Assembly (NCBI GenBank): GCA_030671095.1
Contig: DAOVAK010000215.1
Coordinates: 1 to 5,613, forward strand
DNA: 5,613 nt
Reading direction: 5' to 3'
Source of the DNA: Deltaproteobacteria bacterium
Lineage (GTDB): Bacteria > Desulfobacterota > DSM-4660 > Desulfatiglandales > HGW-15
Under the pieces are notes generated by a model, which was not told the origin of the DNA, did no database searches, and was given only the letters and a program-made list of their open reading frames with translations. The translations under genes were made by a program, and so were the position numbers. Of this stretch, positions 1 to 5,354 are shown piece after piece. Positions within the stretch are counted from its first letter, which is position 1; every line of letters begins with the position of its first letter.

Positions 1-728
1 TGATGCTGTTCGATCACCTTGACTAAGGCACTTCCCACAATAATGCCATCTGCGTGCGGGGCCAGGGCGGCTACCTGGGAAGGTGTCCCTATGCCAAAGC
101 CCACGGCCAGGGGATTGCGCACCTTTTTTCGGGTGCGGTCCAGGGCGAGGGCCAAGTCACGGGGAAGTTTTTCCCTGGCCCCGGTCACCCCGGTCACGGA
201 CACATAGTACAAAAACCCCTTGCTCAGGCGGTCAACCTTTCTTACTCGGTCCTGGGGCGTCGTGGGCGTCACCAAGAATATCGCGTGTAGTCCTGCGCGC
301 CGAGCTACCCGACGCCATGTGCCGGCTTCCTCAGGCGGAAGGTCAGGGACAATGACGCCGTCAATGCCCACCCCGGCTGCCCGCTCCGCAAAATCTACTA
401 TGGGGTACTGATACAAGAGGTTGTAATAACTCATCAAGACGATGGGAAGATGGACGTCTTTTCTAAGGTCTTTGACCATGTCCAGGACCTCATGCAGGGT
501 GAGGCCCGAGGCAAGGGCCCGCTGTCCGGCAGCCTGTATGGTGGGGCCATCTGCTATAGGGTCTGAAAAAGGCACGCCCAGCTCTATCATGTCGGCACCG
601 GCCTGCTCTAGGGCCACAACAAGATCACGGGTTTGAGCTAGTGTAGGGTCACCTGCCACAAGAAACGGCATGAGGGCTGTTTTGTCTTTTTCTCTTAAGG
701 CTTTAAACAGGCGGTCTATTCTATTCAT
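1..728 (-). CDS. trpA: Tryptophan synthase alpha subunit (3' end beyond the window)
   Basis: The alpha subunit cleaves indole-3-glycerol phosphate to indole and glyceraldehyde 3-phosphate, and passes indole through a tunnel to TrpB in the cytosolic alpha2-beta2 complex. The reverse strand from ATG at 728 is open to the window edge, giving 242 residues starting [14 protein letters not shown] see the TIM-barrel signature [18 protein letters not shown] with the two catalytic acids E49 and D60 at the same numbers as in E. coli, then VPDLPPEEA, the phosphate-loop segment [18 protein letters not shown], and [11 protein letters not shown] near the cut end. By comparison with usual lengths (about 255-270 residues), perhaps 15-25 C-terminal residues are missing. 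The ATG overlaps the trpB stop as ATGA (725-728). An AAGGA about nine bases upstream, inside trpB, can serve as ribosome site. No frameshift seen. The family assignment is secure. Confidence 0.96.
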   Translation of the reverse strand, partial: MNRIDRLFKALREKDKTALMPFLVAGDPTLAQTRDLVVALEQAGADMIELGVPFSDPIADGPTIQAAGQRALASGLTLHEVLDMVKDLRKDVHLPIVLMSYYNLLYQYPIVDFAERAAGVGIDGVIVPDLPPEEAGTWRRVARRAGLHAIFLVTPTTPQDRVRKVDRLSKGFLYYVSVTGVTGAREKLPRDLALALDRTRKKVRNPLAVGFGIGTPSQVAALAPHADGIIVGSALVKVIEQH

Positions 729-1912
729 GGCTCTCTGTCCTTCAGGTAGCGGCCAACAATATCTAAATCCTTGTCTCCCCGGCCGGAGAGGTTTATGAGT
801 ATTATATCTCTCTCATCAAACTCTGACGCACGCTTACAAACCGCAGCCACGGCATGAGCACTTTCCAGGGCCGGAATGATGCCATCTGTTCTGGAAAGGA
901 GTTGAAAGGCTTCAAGGGCTTCTTCGTCTGTCACACAGACGTATTCTGCCCTCAGGATCTCCTTGAAAAAGCTGTGTTCCGGCCCCACGCCCGGGTAGTC
1001 CAGGCCCGGAGCCACGGAGTGGGCCTCTGAGATTTGCCCATCATCGGTTTGGAGGAGATAACTCTTGGCCCCGTGCAAGATGCCCACATGGCCTGCACAC
1101 AAGGTGGCTGAATGCCTGCCGCTGTCTATCCCGTCCCCCGCCGCCTCTACACCGATGAGGCGCACACGATCTCTTGAAAACGGAGCAAAAAGGCCCATGG
1201 CATTGCTCCCGCCACCCACGCAAGCCACCAGAGCGTCTGGAAGTCGTCCCGCGGCCCTCTGAATCTGTTTCCTTGCCTCTTTGCCAATAACCGATTGAAA
1301 CTCACGGACGAGCTTGGGATAAGGGTGGGGGCCGACCACCGAGCCGATGACATAATGGGTATCAGAAATGTTAGTCACCCAGTCCCTCAGGGCCTCATTG
1401 ATCGCATCCTTTAGCGTCCGGCTTCCTGAGAGCACGGGTATGACTTCAGCACCCAGGAGCCTCATGCGCATCACATTGATAGCCTGGCGCTGGATGTCGG
1501 TCTCCCCCATATAGATCGCGCAGGAGAGGCCAAAGAGAGTGGCAGCCGTGGCCGTGGCAACGCCGTGCTGCCCCGCACCGGTCTCTGCAATGATGCGCTG
1601 CTTTCCCATGGCCCTAGCCAGAAGTACCTGGCCCAGGGTGTTGTTGATCTTGTGAGCCCCTGTGTGGGTAAGGTCCTCACGCTTCAGATATATCTGTGGA
1701 CCCTTGAGTTTTCTGGTCAGGCCCTCGGCAAAATAGAGCGACGTGGGGCGACCTGCGTAGTCTCGAAGGTAAGCGGCCAGTGTTTGCTTGAATTCTCGGT
1801 CCTTGCGGTAATATCGAAATGCCTCATCCAGTTCCATGAGGGCAGGCATGACGGTCTCCGGGACAAACTGACCGCCAAAGGGTCCAAAGTAGCCTCGCTT
1901 GTTTTGTCTCAT
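725..1912 (-). CDS. trpB: Tryptophan synthase beta subunit
   Basis: The beta subunit joins indole and L-serine to make L-tryptophan, using pyridoxal phosphate, in complex with TrpA. The protein has 395 residues, the normal full length for the main (TrpB1-type) family. Visible landmarks are the N-terminal [14 protein letters not shown] (7-20), [16 protein letters not shown] with the Schiff-base lysine K88, the catalytic-loop ETGAGQHG with E110, the PLP-phosphate loop GGGSNA (233-238), the COMM-region [13 protein letters not shown] with D305, E350 in PALESAHA, and S376 in NLSGRGDKD near the C-terminus. All expected key residues are present. Start choice: the ATG overlaps the trpF stop (ATGA, 1909-1912), and a strong GGAGG (1919-1923) lies six bases upstream inside trpF. 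It is the middle gene of the trpF-trpB-trpA run and is probably translated by coupling. Confidence 0.98.
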   Translation of the reverse strand: MRQNKRGYFGPFGGQFVPETVMPALMELDEAFRYYRKDREFKQTLAAYLRDYAGRPTSLYFAEGLTRKLKGPQIYLKREDLTHTGAHKINNTLGQVLLARAMGKQRIIAETGAGQHGVATATAATLFGLSCAIYMGETDIQRQAINVMRMRLLGAEVIPVLSGSRTLKDAINEALRDWVTNISDTHYVIGSVVGPHPYPKLVREFQSVIGKEARKQIQRAAGRLPDALVACVGGGSNAMGLFAPFSRDRVRLIGVEAAGDGIDSGRHSATLCAGHVGILHGAKSYLLQTDDGQISEAHSVAPGLDYPGVGPEHSFFKEILRAEYVCVTDEEALEAFQLLSRTDGIIPALESAHAVAAVCKRASEFDERDIILINLSGRGDKDLDIVGRYLKDREP

Positions 1913-2550
1913 CCCGCCCCTCCCATTTCAGCTCGTGCTTCTGCGACGAATCGGCGCATCTTTTCGTGGTCCTTGATACCGGGTGCTGACTCCACGCCAC
2001 TGCTCACATCCACACCACAAGGGCTGACCCGGTTGATAGCCTCTCTCACATCTTCCGGCGTCAAACCGCCAGAGAGAATGACGGGGCCATATTGTTTTGC
2101 TTCTTTTGCAAGGGTCCAGTCAAAGGTTTTCCCTGTGCCGCCGTGTTGCCCTTTCACGTAGGTATCCAGCACAAAGCCCCGCACACAGCCCTTGTAGGCT
2201 GCCATGGTTTCTATACTCTTTCTGTCCTTGACCCGTATGGCTTTAAGGGGCTTGAAGTCCAAGGCGTTACAATACCCCGGCGATTCATTGCCGTGAAGCT
2301 GGACCCAGTCGAAACCGCAGAATGCGGCGACCTGGCGCACAAATTCCGGATCCTCATCCACAAACACCCCGACCGTACGGACAAAAGGGGGCAGTGACAG
2401 ACTTATGTCCTGAACCTTGTGCGGTTCCATCTTTCGAGGACTTTCAGCCAGGACAAACCCCACGGCATCCACACCCAGGCTGGCGGCAAGTTGGGCATCG
2501 GCTTGGCGGGTAATCCCACAAATCTTGATTCTGGGTAATGATTTTAACAT
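1909..2550 (-). CDS. trpF: Phosphoribosylanthranilate isomerase
   Basis: This enzyme isomerises N-(5'-phosphoribosyl)anthranilate to CdRP, the step before TrpC in tryptophan synthesis. It has 213 residues, typical for a single-domain TrpF barrel. Motifs seen are KICGIT with the general-base C11, VGVFVDE (60-66), VQLHGNE (83-89), [20 protein letters not shown] with the general-acid D129, the phosphate-binding ILSGGL (158-163) and DVSSGVE (181-187). The ATG at 2550 is the only plausible in-frame start because an in-frame TAA sits ten codons upstream (2578-2580). No Shine-Dalgarno stands out, unlike trpB. Upstream, a 44-base gap carrying a dispersed repeat separates it from the trpC remnant. Downstream it overlaps trpB by 4 bases. 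With the native operon head absent, its transcription signal is not evident here. Confidence 0.96.
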   Translation of the reverse strand: MLKSLPRIKICGITRQADAQLAASLGVDAVGFVLAESPRKMEPHKVQDISLSLPPFVRTVGVFVDEDPEFVRQVAAFCGFDWVQLHGNESPGYCNALDFKPLKAIRVKDRKSIETMAAYKGCVRGFVLDTYVKGQHGGTGKTFDWTLAKEAKQYGPVILSGGLTPEDVREAINRVSPCGVDVSSGVESAPGIKDHEKMRRFVAEARAEMGGAG

Positions 2551-2594
2551 TGACGAGACGAAAGTAAAATCGACTTTTTACGAAACCATCAAAA
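2551..2594. other. trpC-trpF spacer with small AT-rich hairpin
   Basis: This 44-base spacer between the trpC remnant stop and the trpF start is A/T-rich, in contrast to the overlapping junctions further down the operon. GTAAAA (2564-2569) and TTTTAC (2576-2581) form a perfect 6-bp inverted repeat with a 6-base loop, about 14 bases before the trpF ATG. The stem is too weak for a terminator. It overlaps dispersed-repeat copy A, so it may simply be part of that repeat. Confidence 0.5.
2572..2593 (+). repeat. Dispersed 22-bp repeat, copy A
   Basis: The pattern is GACTTYTTRCGA, two variable bases, then CCATCAAA. It matches copy B at 3914-3935 in 18 of 22 positions and in the same orientation. Similarity continues loosely into an ACAT a few bases further on. 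Copy A fills much of the trpC-trpF spacer. The nature of the repeat is unknown; I infer a short dispersed intergenic repeat rather than chance because of its length and intergenic placement. Confidence 0.55.
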
Positions 2595-2717
2595 TTACAT
2601 ATCAAAAAGCTCTTTGATCTTTGCCCCTATGTCTTTTGCCGCCATAAGAGCCGTGCCCACAAGCACGGCATCAATCCCTGCTTCTCGAAGACGCTCCACA
2701 TCATCACGGGACGTGAC
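2595..2717 (-). pseudogene. trpC: 3' remnant of indole-3-glycerol phosphate synthase
   Basis: Reading the reverse strand up to the TAA at 2595-2597 gives about 40 codons starting VTSRDDVERLREAGIDAVLV and ending KIKELFDM. This closely resembles the C-terminal end of TrpC, where a 'GI-T-R-DVERLREAG-DAVLVG-ALM' segment with the last phosphate-binding loop is standard. The rest of the gene (roughly 85% of a usual ~260-residue protein) is missing. The similarity stops within two or three bases of the insertion element's left end at 2720, and nothing TrpC-like follows on the other side of the element. There is no usable start codon in frame, so it is a broken gene. Its position just ahead of trpF fits the common order trpC-trpF-trpB-trpA. 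The remnant is in the same frame as the transposase gene, separated from it by that gene's stop codon. Confidence 0.88.
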
Positions 2718-2719
2718 GA

Positions 2720-2746
2720 GGGACGGGCATAATTAAATAACTAGCT
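2720..2746 (+). repeat. Left terminal inverted repeat of the element
   Basis: The repeat begins GGGACGGGCATAA and continues A/T-rich to TAACTAGCT. It matches the reverse complement of 3786-3812 at 24 of 27 positions, with the first 13 identical. It contains the transposase stop codon (2733-2735), so the repeat encodes the last residues of the protein. The boundary with trpC lies at about 2718-2720. Confidence 0.85.
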
Positions 2747-3749
2747 CTCTCAGCCTGCAGTTGTTTTCTTCAGCATACTGTTCACCTCTTTTTACGGCGT
2801 AGCCCACCCCGGGCTGGGTCATCCCAAGCCGCCTTGATAAGTCCGTCAACCCGTATCCGAGTTCCCTCACCGCCCAGTAACAGAACAAGCCTCTCGCCTG
2901 CGCCTTTGTCTTTTCCCTGCTACCGGAGTAAATATCCTTGCTGGCTATGTTAAATATTTGACAGACTCGCTCCTCTACCGTCTTGAGATCGTAGCCCAAC
3001 CGCTTCATCTCATAATACCGTTCAAACCTTTCTGCCGATGCTTCCAGTACCTGAAGCACAAAATCACTATCGCCTAATATCCGTTCATCTCCTTTTATCC
3101 TCTCTCTAACCTTTTTACCTAGACCCTTAACCGCTTTCCAGCCTCCATGACTACGAATCAGGCCCCCGCCGACGAGCTCCGGCCTCCTGCCTTGTTTTTC
3201 CCCTGCCTTTACATAAGAATAATACGCCTGCCTTGCTTCAGACAAACGCTTACCAAAATAGCCAAGCACATATCCCGTGTCCTGCCACTGCCTTTTCTTC
3301 TTTCCCATTAACGTGCTGTGCCCGCAGTATTCGTAGGTGTTCAGCTTGCTCAGTGTGGTAACCACTCCTGCCCTTAAGGGGTTTAGGTGAATATAACGAA
3401 CCAACTCCTTCAAATAGACGACCTCCTCACAGATAATAGACTTGAAACGGTTCTGAAAAAGGGGACCGTGACGTCTGTAACGCCGGTTGAAGCTGACCAC
3501 ATATCCGGTCAGCAGCCTCCGCATGAAATTCGAAAGCGGCATTTCCCCGGTTCGGAATAGAAAATGGGCGTGGTTGGACAGTAATGCCCACCCGTAACAG
3601 GAAGTTTTGGTGGCTGGAATAAGATCCCCAAGGCGCTCTAACAGGTCATCGCGGTCTTTATTGCTTCTGAATATTTTCTTGCGTTCAATGCCGCGAATAA
3701 TGACATGGTGTAACACTCCGGGGGCATCTAATCGGGCTAATCTGGGCAT
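2733..3749 (-). CDS. REP-associated tyrosine transposase (Y1/HUH) with DnaA-like C-terminal domain
   Basis: This is a single-strand DNA transposase of the Y1 (IS200-like, TnpA_REP) superfamily. I choose the ATG at 3749 (338 residues, MPRLARLDAPGVLHHVIIRG) because the family typically starts MPR-AR; a GTG at 3776 would add nine residues without support. The catalytic domain covers about 1-130: the metal-binding HUH motif is H60-A-H62 in LLSNHAHFLF, and the nucleophilic tyrosine is Y119 in RYIHLNPLRAG, aligning with E. coli RAYT YI-NP. Residues about 256-328 resemble DnaA domain IV: a 'KTVEERVCQIFNI' helix, SRKK-like SREKTKAQARGLFCYWAVRE, then a helix-turn-helix GLTDLSRRLGMTQPGVGYAVKR. This region probably binds DNA, perhaps the element ends (inference). 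The catalytic residues are intact and there is no frameshift, so it could be active. It is transcribed toward trpF with no evident terminator between. Confidence 0.92.
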   Translation of the reverse strand: MPRLARLDAPGVLHHVIIRGIERKKIFRSNKDRDDLLERLGDLIPATKTSCYGWALLSNHAHFLFRTGEMPLSNFMRRLLTGYVVSFNRRYRRHGPLFQNRFKSIICEEVVYLKELVRYIHLNPLRAGVVTTLSKLNTYEYCGHSTLMGKKKRQWQDTGYVLGYFGKRLSEARQAYYSYVKAGEKQGRRPELVGGGLIRSHGGWKAVKGLGKKVRERIKGDERILGDSDFVLQVLEASAERFERYYEMKRLGYDLKTVEERVCQIFNIASKDIYSGSREKTKAQARGLFCYWAVRELGYGLTDLSRRLGMTQPGVGYAVKRGEQYAEENNCRLRELVI

Positions 3750-3785
3750 AAACCGTTGCTTAGCAAACGACCCCACATCGTGTCA

Positions 3786-3812
3786 AGTTAGTTATATATT
3801 TATGCCCGTCCC
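3786..3812 (-). repeat. Right terminal inverted repeat of the element
   Basis: Read on the minus strand it begins GGGACGGGCATAA and ends TAACTAACT, matching the left repeat at 24 of 27 positions. At its inner edge the minus strand reads TTGACA (3781-3786), a perfect -35 hexamer pointing into the transposase gene. The best -10 candidate 16 bases on matches only 3 of 6, so a transposase promoter is possible but not convincing. Confidence 0.85.
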
Positions 3813-3837
3813 ACCTCCCCCGCATCCCCCGTCTCCC
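3805..3837 (-). other. Potential G-quadruplex tract at the element's right end
   Basis: The minus strand has five runs of three to five G (3835-3837, 3826-3830, 3817-3821, 3810-3812, 3805-3807) separated by loops of 4, 4, 4 and 2 bases. This fits the usual G3+N1-7 quadruplex rule. Two of the runs belong to the element's terminal repeat (GGGACGGG) and the other three lie outside it. Formation in the cell is inference. Confidence 0.55.
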
Positions 3838-3846
3838 ACGCCTGTC

Positions 3847-3858
3847 CAGCCATGGCTG
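3847..3858. other. 12-bp perfect palindrome
   Basis: CAGCCATGGCTG reads the same on both strands and lies in the gene-free stretch between the element and the ATPase promoter, about 80 bases before the -35 hexamer. It could be a protein-binding site, or chance. No function can be assigned from the sequence. Confidence 0.3.
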
Positions 3859-3913
3859 AATTTCGCTAAACTCAACTTGCATACGCAGTTCTTTCCGAAA
3901 TCGTCGAGAAATT

Positions 3914-3935
3914 GACTTCTTGCGAGTCCATCAAA
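3914..3935 (+). repeat. Dispersed 22-bp repeat, copy B
   Basis: This is the second copy of the GACTTYTTRCGA, NN, CCATCAAA pattern (18 of 22 identical to copy A at 2572-2593). It ends two bases before the -35 hexamer of the ATPase promoter; the shared tail of the repeat (TT-ACAT in both) even includes part of that -35. The two direct copies lie about 1.3 kb apart and bracket the insertion element. Confidence 0.55.
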
Positions 3936-3936
3936 C

Positions 3937-3965
3937 TTGACATCGTGACGATAATTGTATATATT
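3937..3965 (+). promoter_or_regulatory. Sigma70-type promoter for the AAA/DUF4143 gene
   Basis: A perfect -35 TTGACA (3937-3942), a 17-base spacer and a -10 TATATT (3960-3965, 5 of 6) stand upstream of the gene starting at 4006. The predicted transcript start near 3972 leaves a leader of about 34 bases containing GAGG (3995-3998), seven bases before the ATG. This is the best-placed conventional promoter in the window. Confidence 0.75.
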
Positions 3966-3972
3966 GTCGTCA
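3946..3972. promoter_or_regulatory. Operator-like inverted repeat over the promoter
   Basis: TGACGATAAT (3946-3955) and ATTGTCGTCA (3963-3972) are inverted repeats matching at 9 of 10 positions across a 7-base spacer. The repeat covers the promoter spacer, the -10 and the predicted start site, a position typical for a repressor operator. A shorter palindrome, ATCGT-G-ACGAT (3942-3952), overlaps its left arm. A further TGACGAT half-site lies in the leader at 3988-3994. The binding protein is unknown. Confidence 0.55.
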
Positions 3973-4005
3973 GTTTTCAATGAAATATGACGATGAGGCT
4001 ACCAA

Positions 4006-5157
4006 ATGATTCTGAAGCGAATATTCAAGGCCCCGGAACAGAGCTTTTTTCTTTTGGGTCCACGCGGATCTGGCAAGAGTACATGGCTTAGTGTCACCTT
4101 TCCCGACGCCCACGTGTTCGATTTGCTGTCCGAGGAGACATATCAGAGGCTGCTGCCGAATCCCGGTCTTTTCGCGGATGAATTGCGCGCCGTTCCTGCA
4201 GGCCACTGGGTAATCGTGGACGAAGTGCAGCGACTGCCTGGACTGTTGAACGAGGTGCATCGGTTCATAGAGGGGAAACGGCTGCGTTTTGTCCTGTGCG
4301 GGTCCAGTGCCCGCAAGCTCAAGCGTGCCGGCGTTAACCTGTTAGCCGGACGCGCCCTGCACAGGTCAATGCACGCTTTCGTGCCCGAGGAGCTTGGCGA
4401 AAAATTCGATTTGGAAGAGGTCTTGCGGTATGGCTCGCTGCCCATTGTCTGGGATTCGACTGCCAAACAGGAGACGCTTTGCGCCTACGCCCGGCTCTAT
4501 CTGAAAGAGGAAATCCAGGCCGAGGCACTCGTACGGAATCTGCCCGGTTTTGCCCGTTTTTTGCCTATAGCGGCCCTTTTTCACGGCCAAACCGTCAATG
4601 CGACCAATATTGCCCGTGAGGCAGGGGTGGCGAGAACGACGGTAACGGGGTATCTTGATGTCCTCGAGGAAACACTCCTGTGCTTTCGGCTTCCTGCCTA
4701 CGAAGCGAAACTGCGGGTGAGGGAACGGAAACTGCCCAAATGGTACTGGTGCGATTCCGGCATTGTGCGCGCCATGAAGCAGACCACCGGCACTTTGGCA
4801 CCGGAGGAAAAGGGGGCATTGTTCGAGGGAATGGTAGCGCAGTTGTTGCGGGCTTATAAGGATTACCGCGGCATCTGTGACGATATGTATTACTGGGCGC
4901 CTTCCGGCCGATCCGAGACAGAAGTCGATTTCATCCTGGTCCGGGGTACGGACCTGATCGCGGTCGAGGCAAAATCCGGAAATACGTTTACGGACGCTTG
5001 GTGCAAGGGCCTGCGCGCCGTGGCGCAACTCAAATGTCTACAACGCCGGATCATCGTATACCCTCGCGGACCGGCAATGAGAACCAAGGACGGCATCGAT
5101 GTCTTACCTTTTCAGCAGTTTGCTGACCAGTTGGCCGGTAATGCTTTGTGGAATTAA
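4006..5157 (+). CDS. AAA ATPase with DUF4143-type C-terminal domain
   Basis: This is a predicted cytosolic P-loop ATPase of the AAA_14/DUF4143 class, a widespread bacterial and archaeal family whose cellular role is not established. It has 383 residues, a complete size for the family. The N-terminal half has Walker A GPRGSGKST (18-26, K24), Walker B WVIVDEVQ (68-75, D72/E73) and a sensor-like FVLCGSSARKLK (95-106). About 184-227 looks like a winged helix (NIAREAGVARTTVTGYLDVLEE), the start of the DUF4143 part. The C-terminal part has E306-V-D308 and VEAKSG with E321-A-K323, the spacing of a PD-(D/E)XK nuclease-like fold; whether it cuts DNA is unknown. The start is supported by GAGG seven bases upstream and a good promoter with an operator-like repeat. 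No partner gene is adjacent. A chaperone, DNA-binding or defence role would be speculation. Confidence 0.88.
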   Translation: MILKRIFKAPEQSFFLLGPRGSGKSTWLSVTFPDAHVFDLLSEETYQRLLPNPGLFADELRAVPAGHWVIVDEVQRLPGLLNEVHRFIEGKRLRFVLCGSSARKLKRAGVNLLAGRALHRSMHAFVPEELGEKFDLEEVLRYGSLPIVWDSTAKQETLCAYARLYLKEEIQAEALVRNLPGFARFLPIAALFHGQTVNATNIAREAGVARTTVTGYLDVLEETLLCFRLPAYEAKLRVRERKLPKWYWCDSGIVRAMKQTTGTLAPEEKGALFEGMVAQLLRAYKDYRGICDDMYYWAPSGRSETEVDFILVRGTDLIAVEAKSGNTFTDAWCKGLRAVAQLKCLQRRIIVYPRGPAMRTKDGIDVLPFQQFADQLAGNALWN

Positions 5158-5320
5158 CAGTAGTGGAAACGGCGGGTACTTGAGGAAACCGACTGGAAAG
5201 TCAGTGGAAAGAATGGGTCCGCTTAAATCCTGGGCATAAATCCAAATACACTACGAGGCCGGATGCGAAAACTCGGGATTCAAAGGGCATAGGTGAGCGG
5301 GACGCCGGATTAAATTATTA
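5158..5320. other. Intergenic stretch between the two ATPase genes
   Basis: The gap between the two ATPase genes has no open frame of note. A weak stem (ACTG 5192-5195 with CAGT 5202-5205, flanked by CC and GG around one bulged base) lies about 30 bases after the stop but is not followed by a T-run, so it is a poor terminator candidate. A 10-base match to the element terminus (GGGCATAAAT, 5232-5241) is present and is probably incidental. Nothing else is supported. Confidence 0.5.
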
Positions 5321-5348
5321 TTGACTTTCAAAAATATCGGGCTATAAT
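5321..5348 (+). promoter_or_regulatory. Promoter for the second ATPase, leaderless arrangement
   Basis: The -35 TTGACT (5321-5326, 5 of 6) is followed after 16 bases by a perfect -10 TATAAT (5343-5348). The ATG begins only seven bases after the -10 ends, so the transcript should start at or within a base or two of the start codon. No Shine-Dalgarno fits. Confidence 0.75.
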
Positions 5349-5354
5349 GTAACA

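Larger units (their letters stand above)
2720..3812 (-). mobile_element. RAYT-type (IS200/IS605-like) insertion element, 1093 bp
   Basis: The element is defined by inverted repeats at 2720-2746 and 3786-3812 and holds a single transposase gene that fills nearly all of it, with the stop codon lying inside the left repeat. A lone Y1 transposase bounded by inverted repeat sequences is the layout known for REP-associated tyrosine transposases. Classical IS200/IS605 members instead have subterminal hairpins and no terminal inverted repeats. No target-site duplication is seen: the left flank ends GTGACGA and the right flank begins ACCTCCCCC. That agrees with the single-strand mechanism of this enzyme class. 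The left flank is trpC; the right flank is unrelated, so the insertion is associated with a deletion, a rearrangement or an assembly join. Boundaries are inferred from the repeats alone. Confidence 0.8.

Noticed and set aside
1565..2161. 198-codon plus-strand open frame across trpB and trpF
   Set aside because: Antisense to two unmistakable enzymes; no motif of its own.
2564..2581. Hairpin before trpF as an attenuator or terminator
   Set aside because: The six-pair, nearly all A/T stem is too weak; no leader peptide with Trp codons or alternative stem was found.
3750..3776. GTG start at 3776 adding nine residues to the transposase
   Set aside because: The family start MPR-AR fits the ATG at 3749, and no ribosome site supports the GTG.
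3792..3980. 62-codon minus-strand open frame with a glycine-rich end
   Set aside because: It runs through the G-rich tract, element terminus and promoter; its composition is that of the repeats, and it resembles neither TrpC nor any protein I know.
4366..5028. 220-codon minus-strand open frame opposite the ATPase
   Set aside because: It is a shadow of the ATPase gene, whose own frame carries clear Walker motifs; no family features in the reverse frame.
5189..5207. Stem-loop after the first ATPase as a terminator
   Set aside because: Six pairs with a bulge and no following T-run; not a convincing rho-independent terminator.
5229..5241. Match to the element terminus and to the transposase start (CTGGGCATAAA)
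   Set aside because: Only 10-11 bases match, with no further similarity on either side; too short to claim an element remnant.
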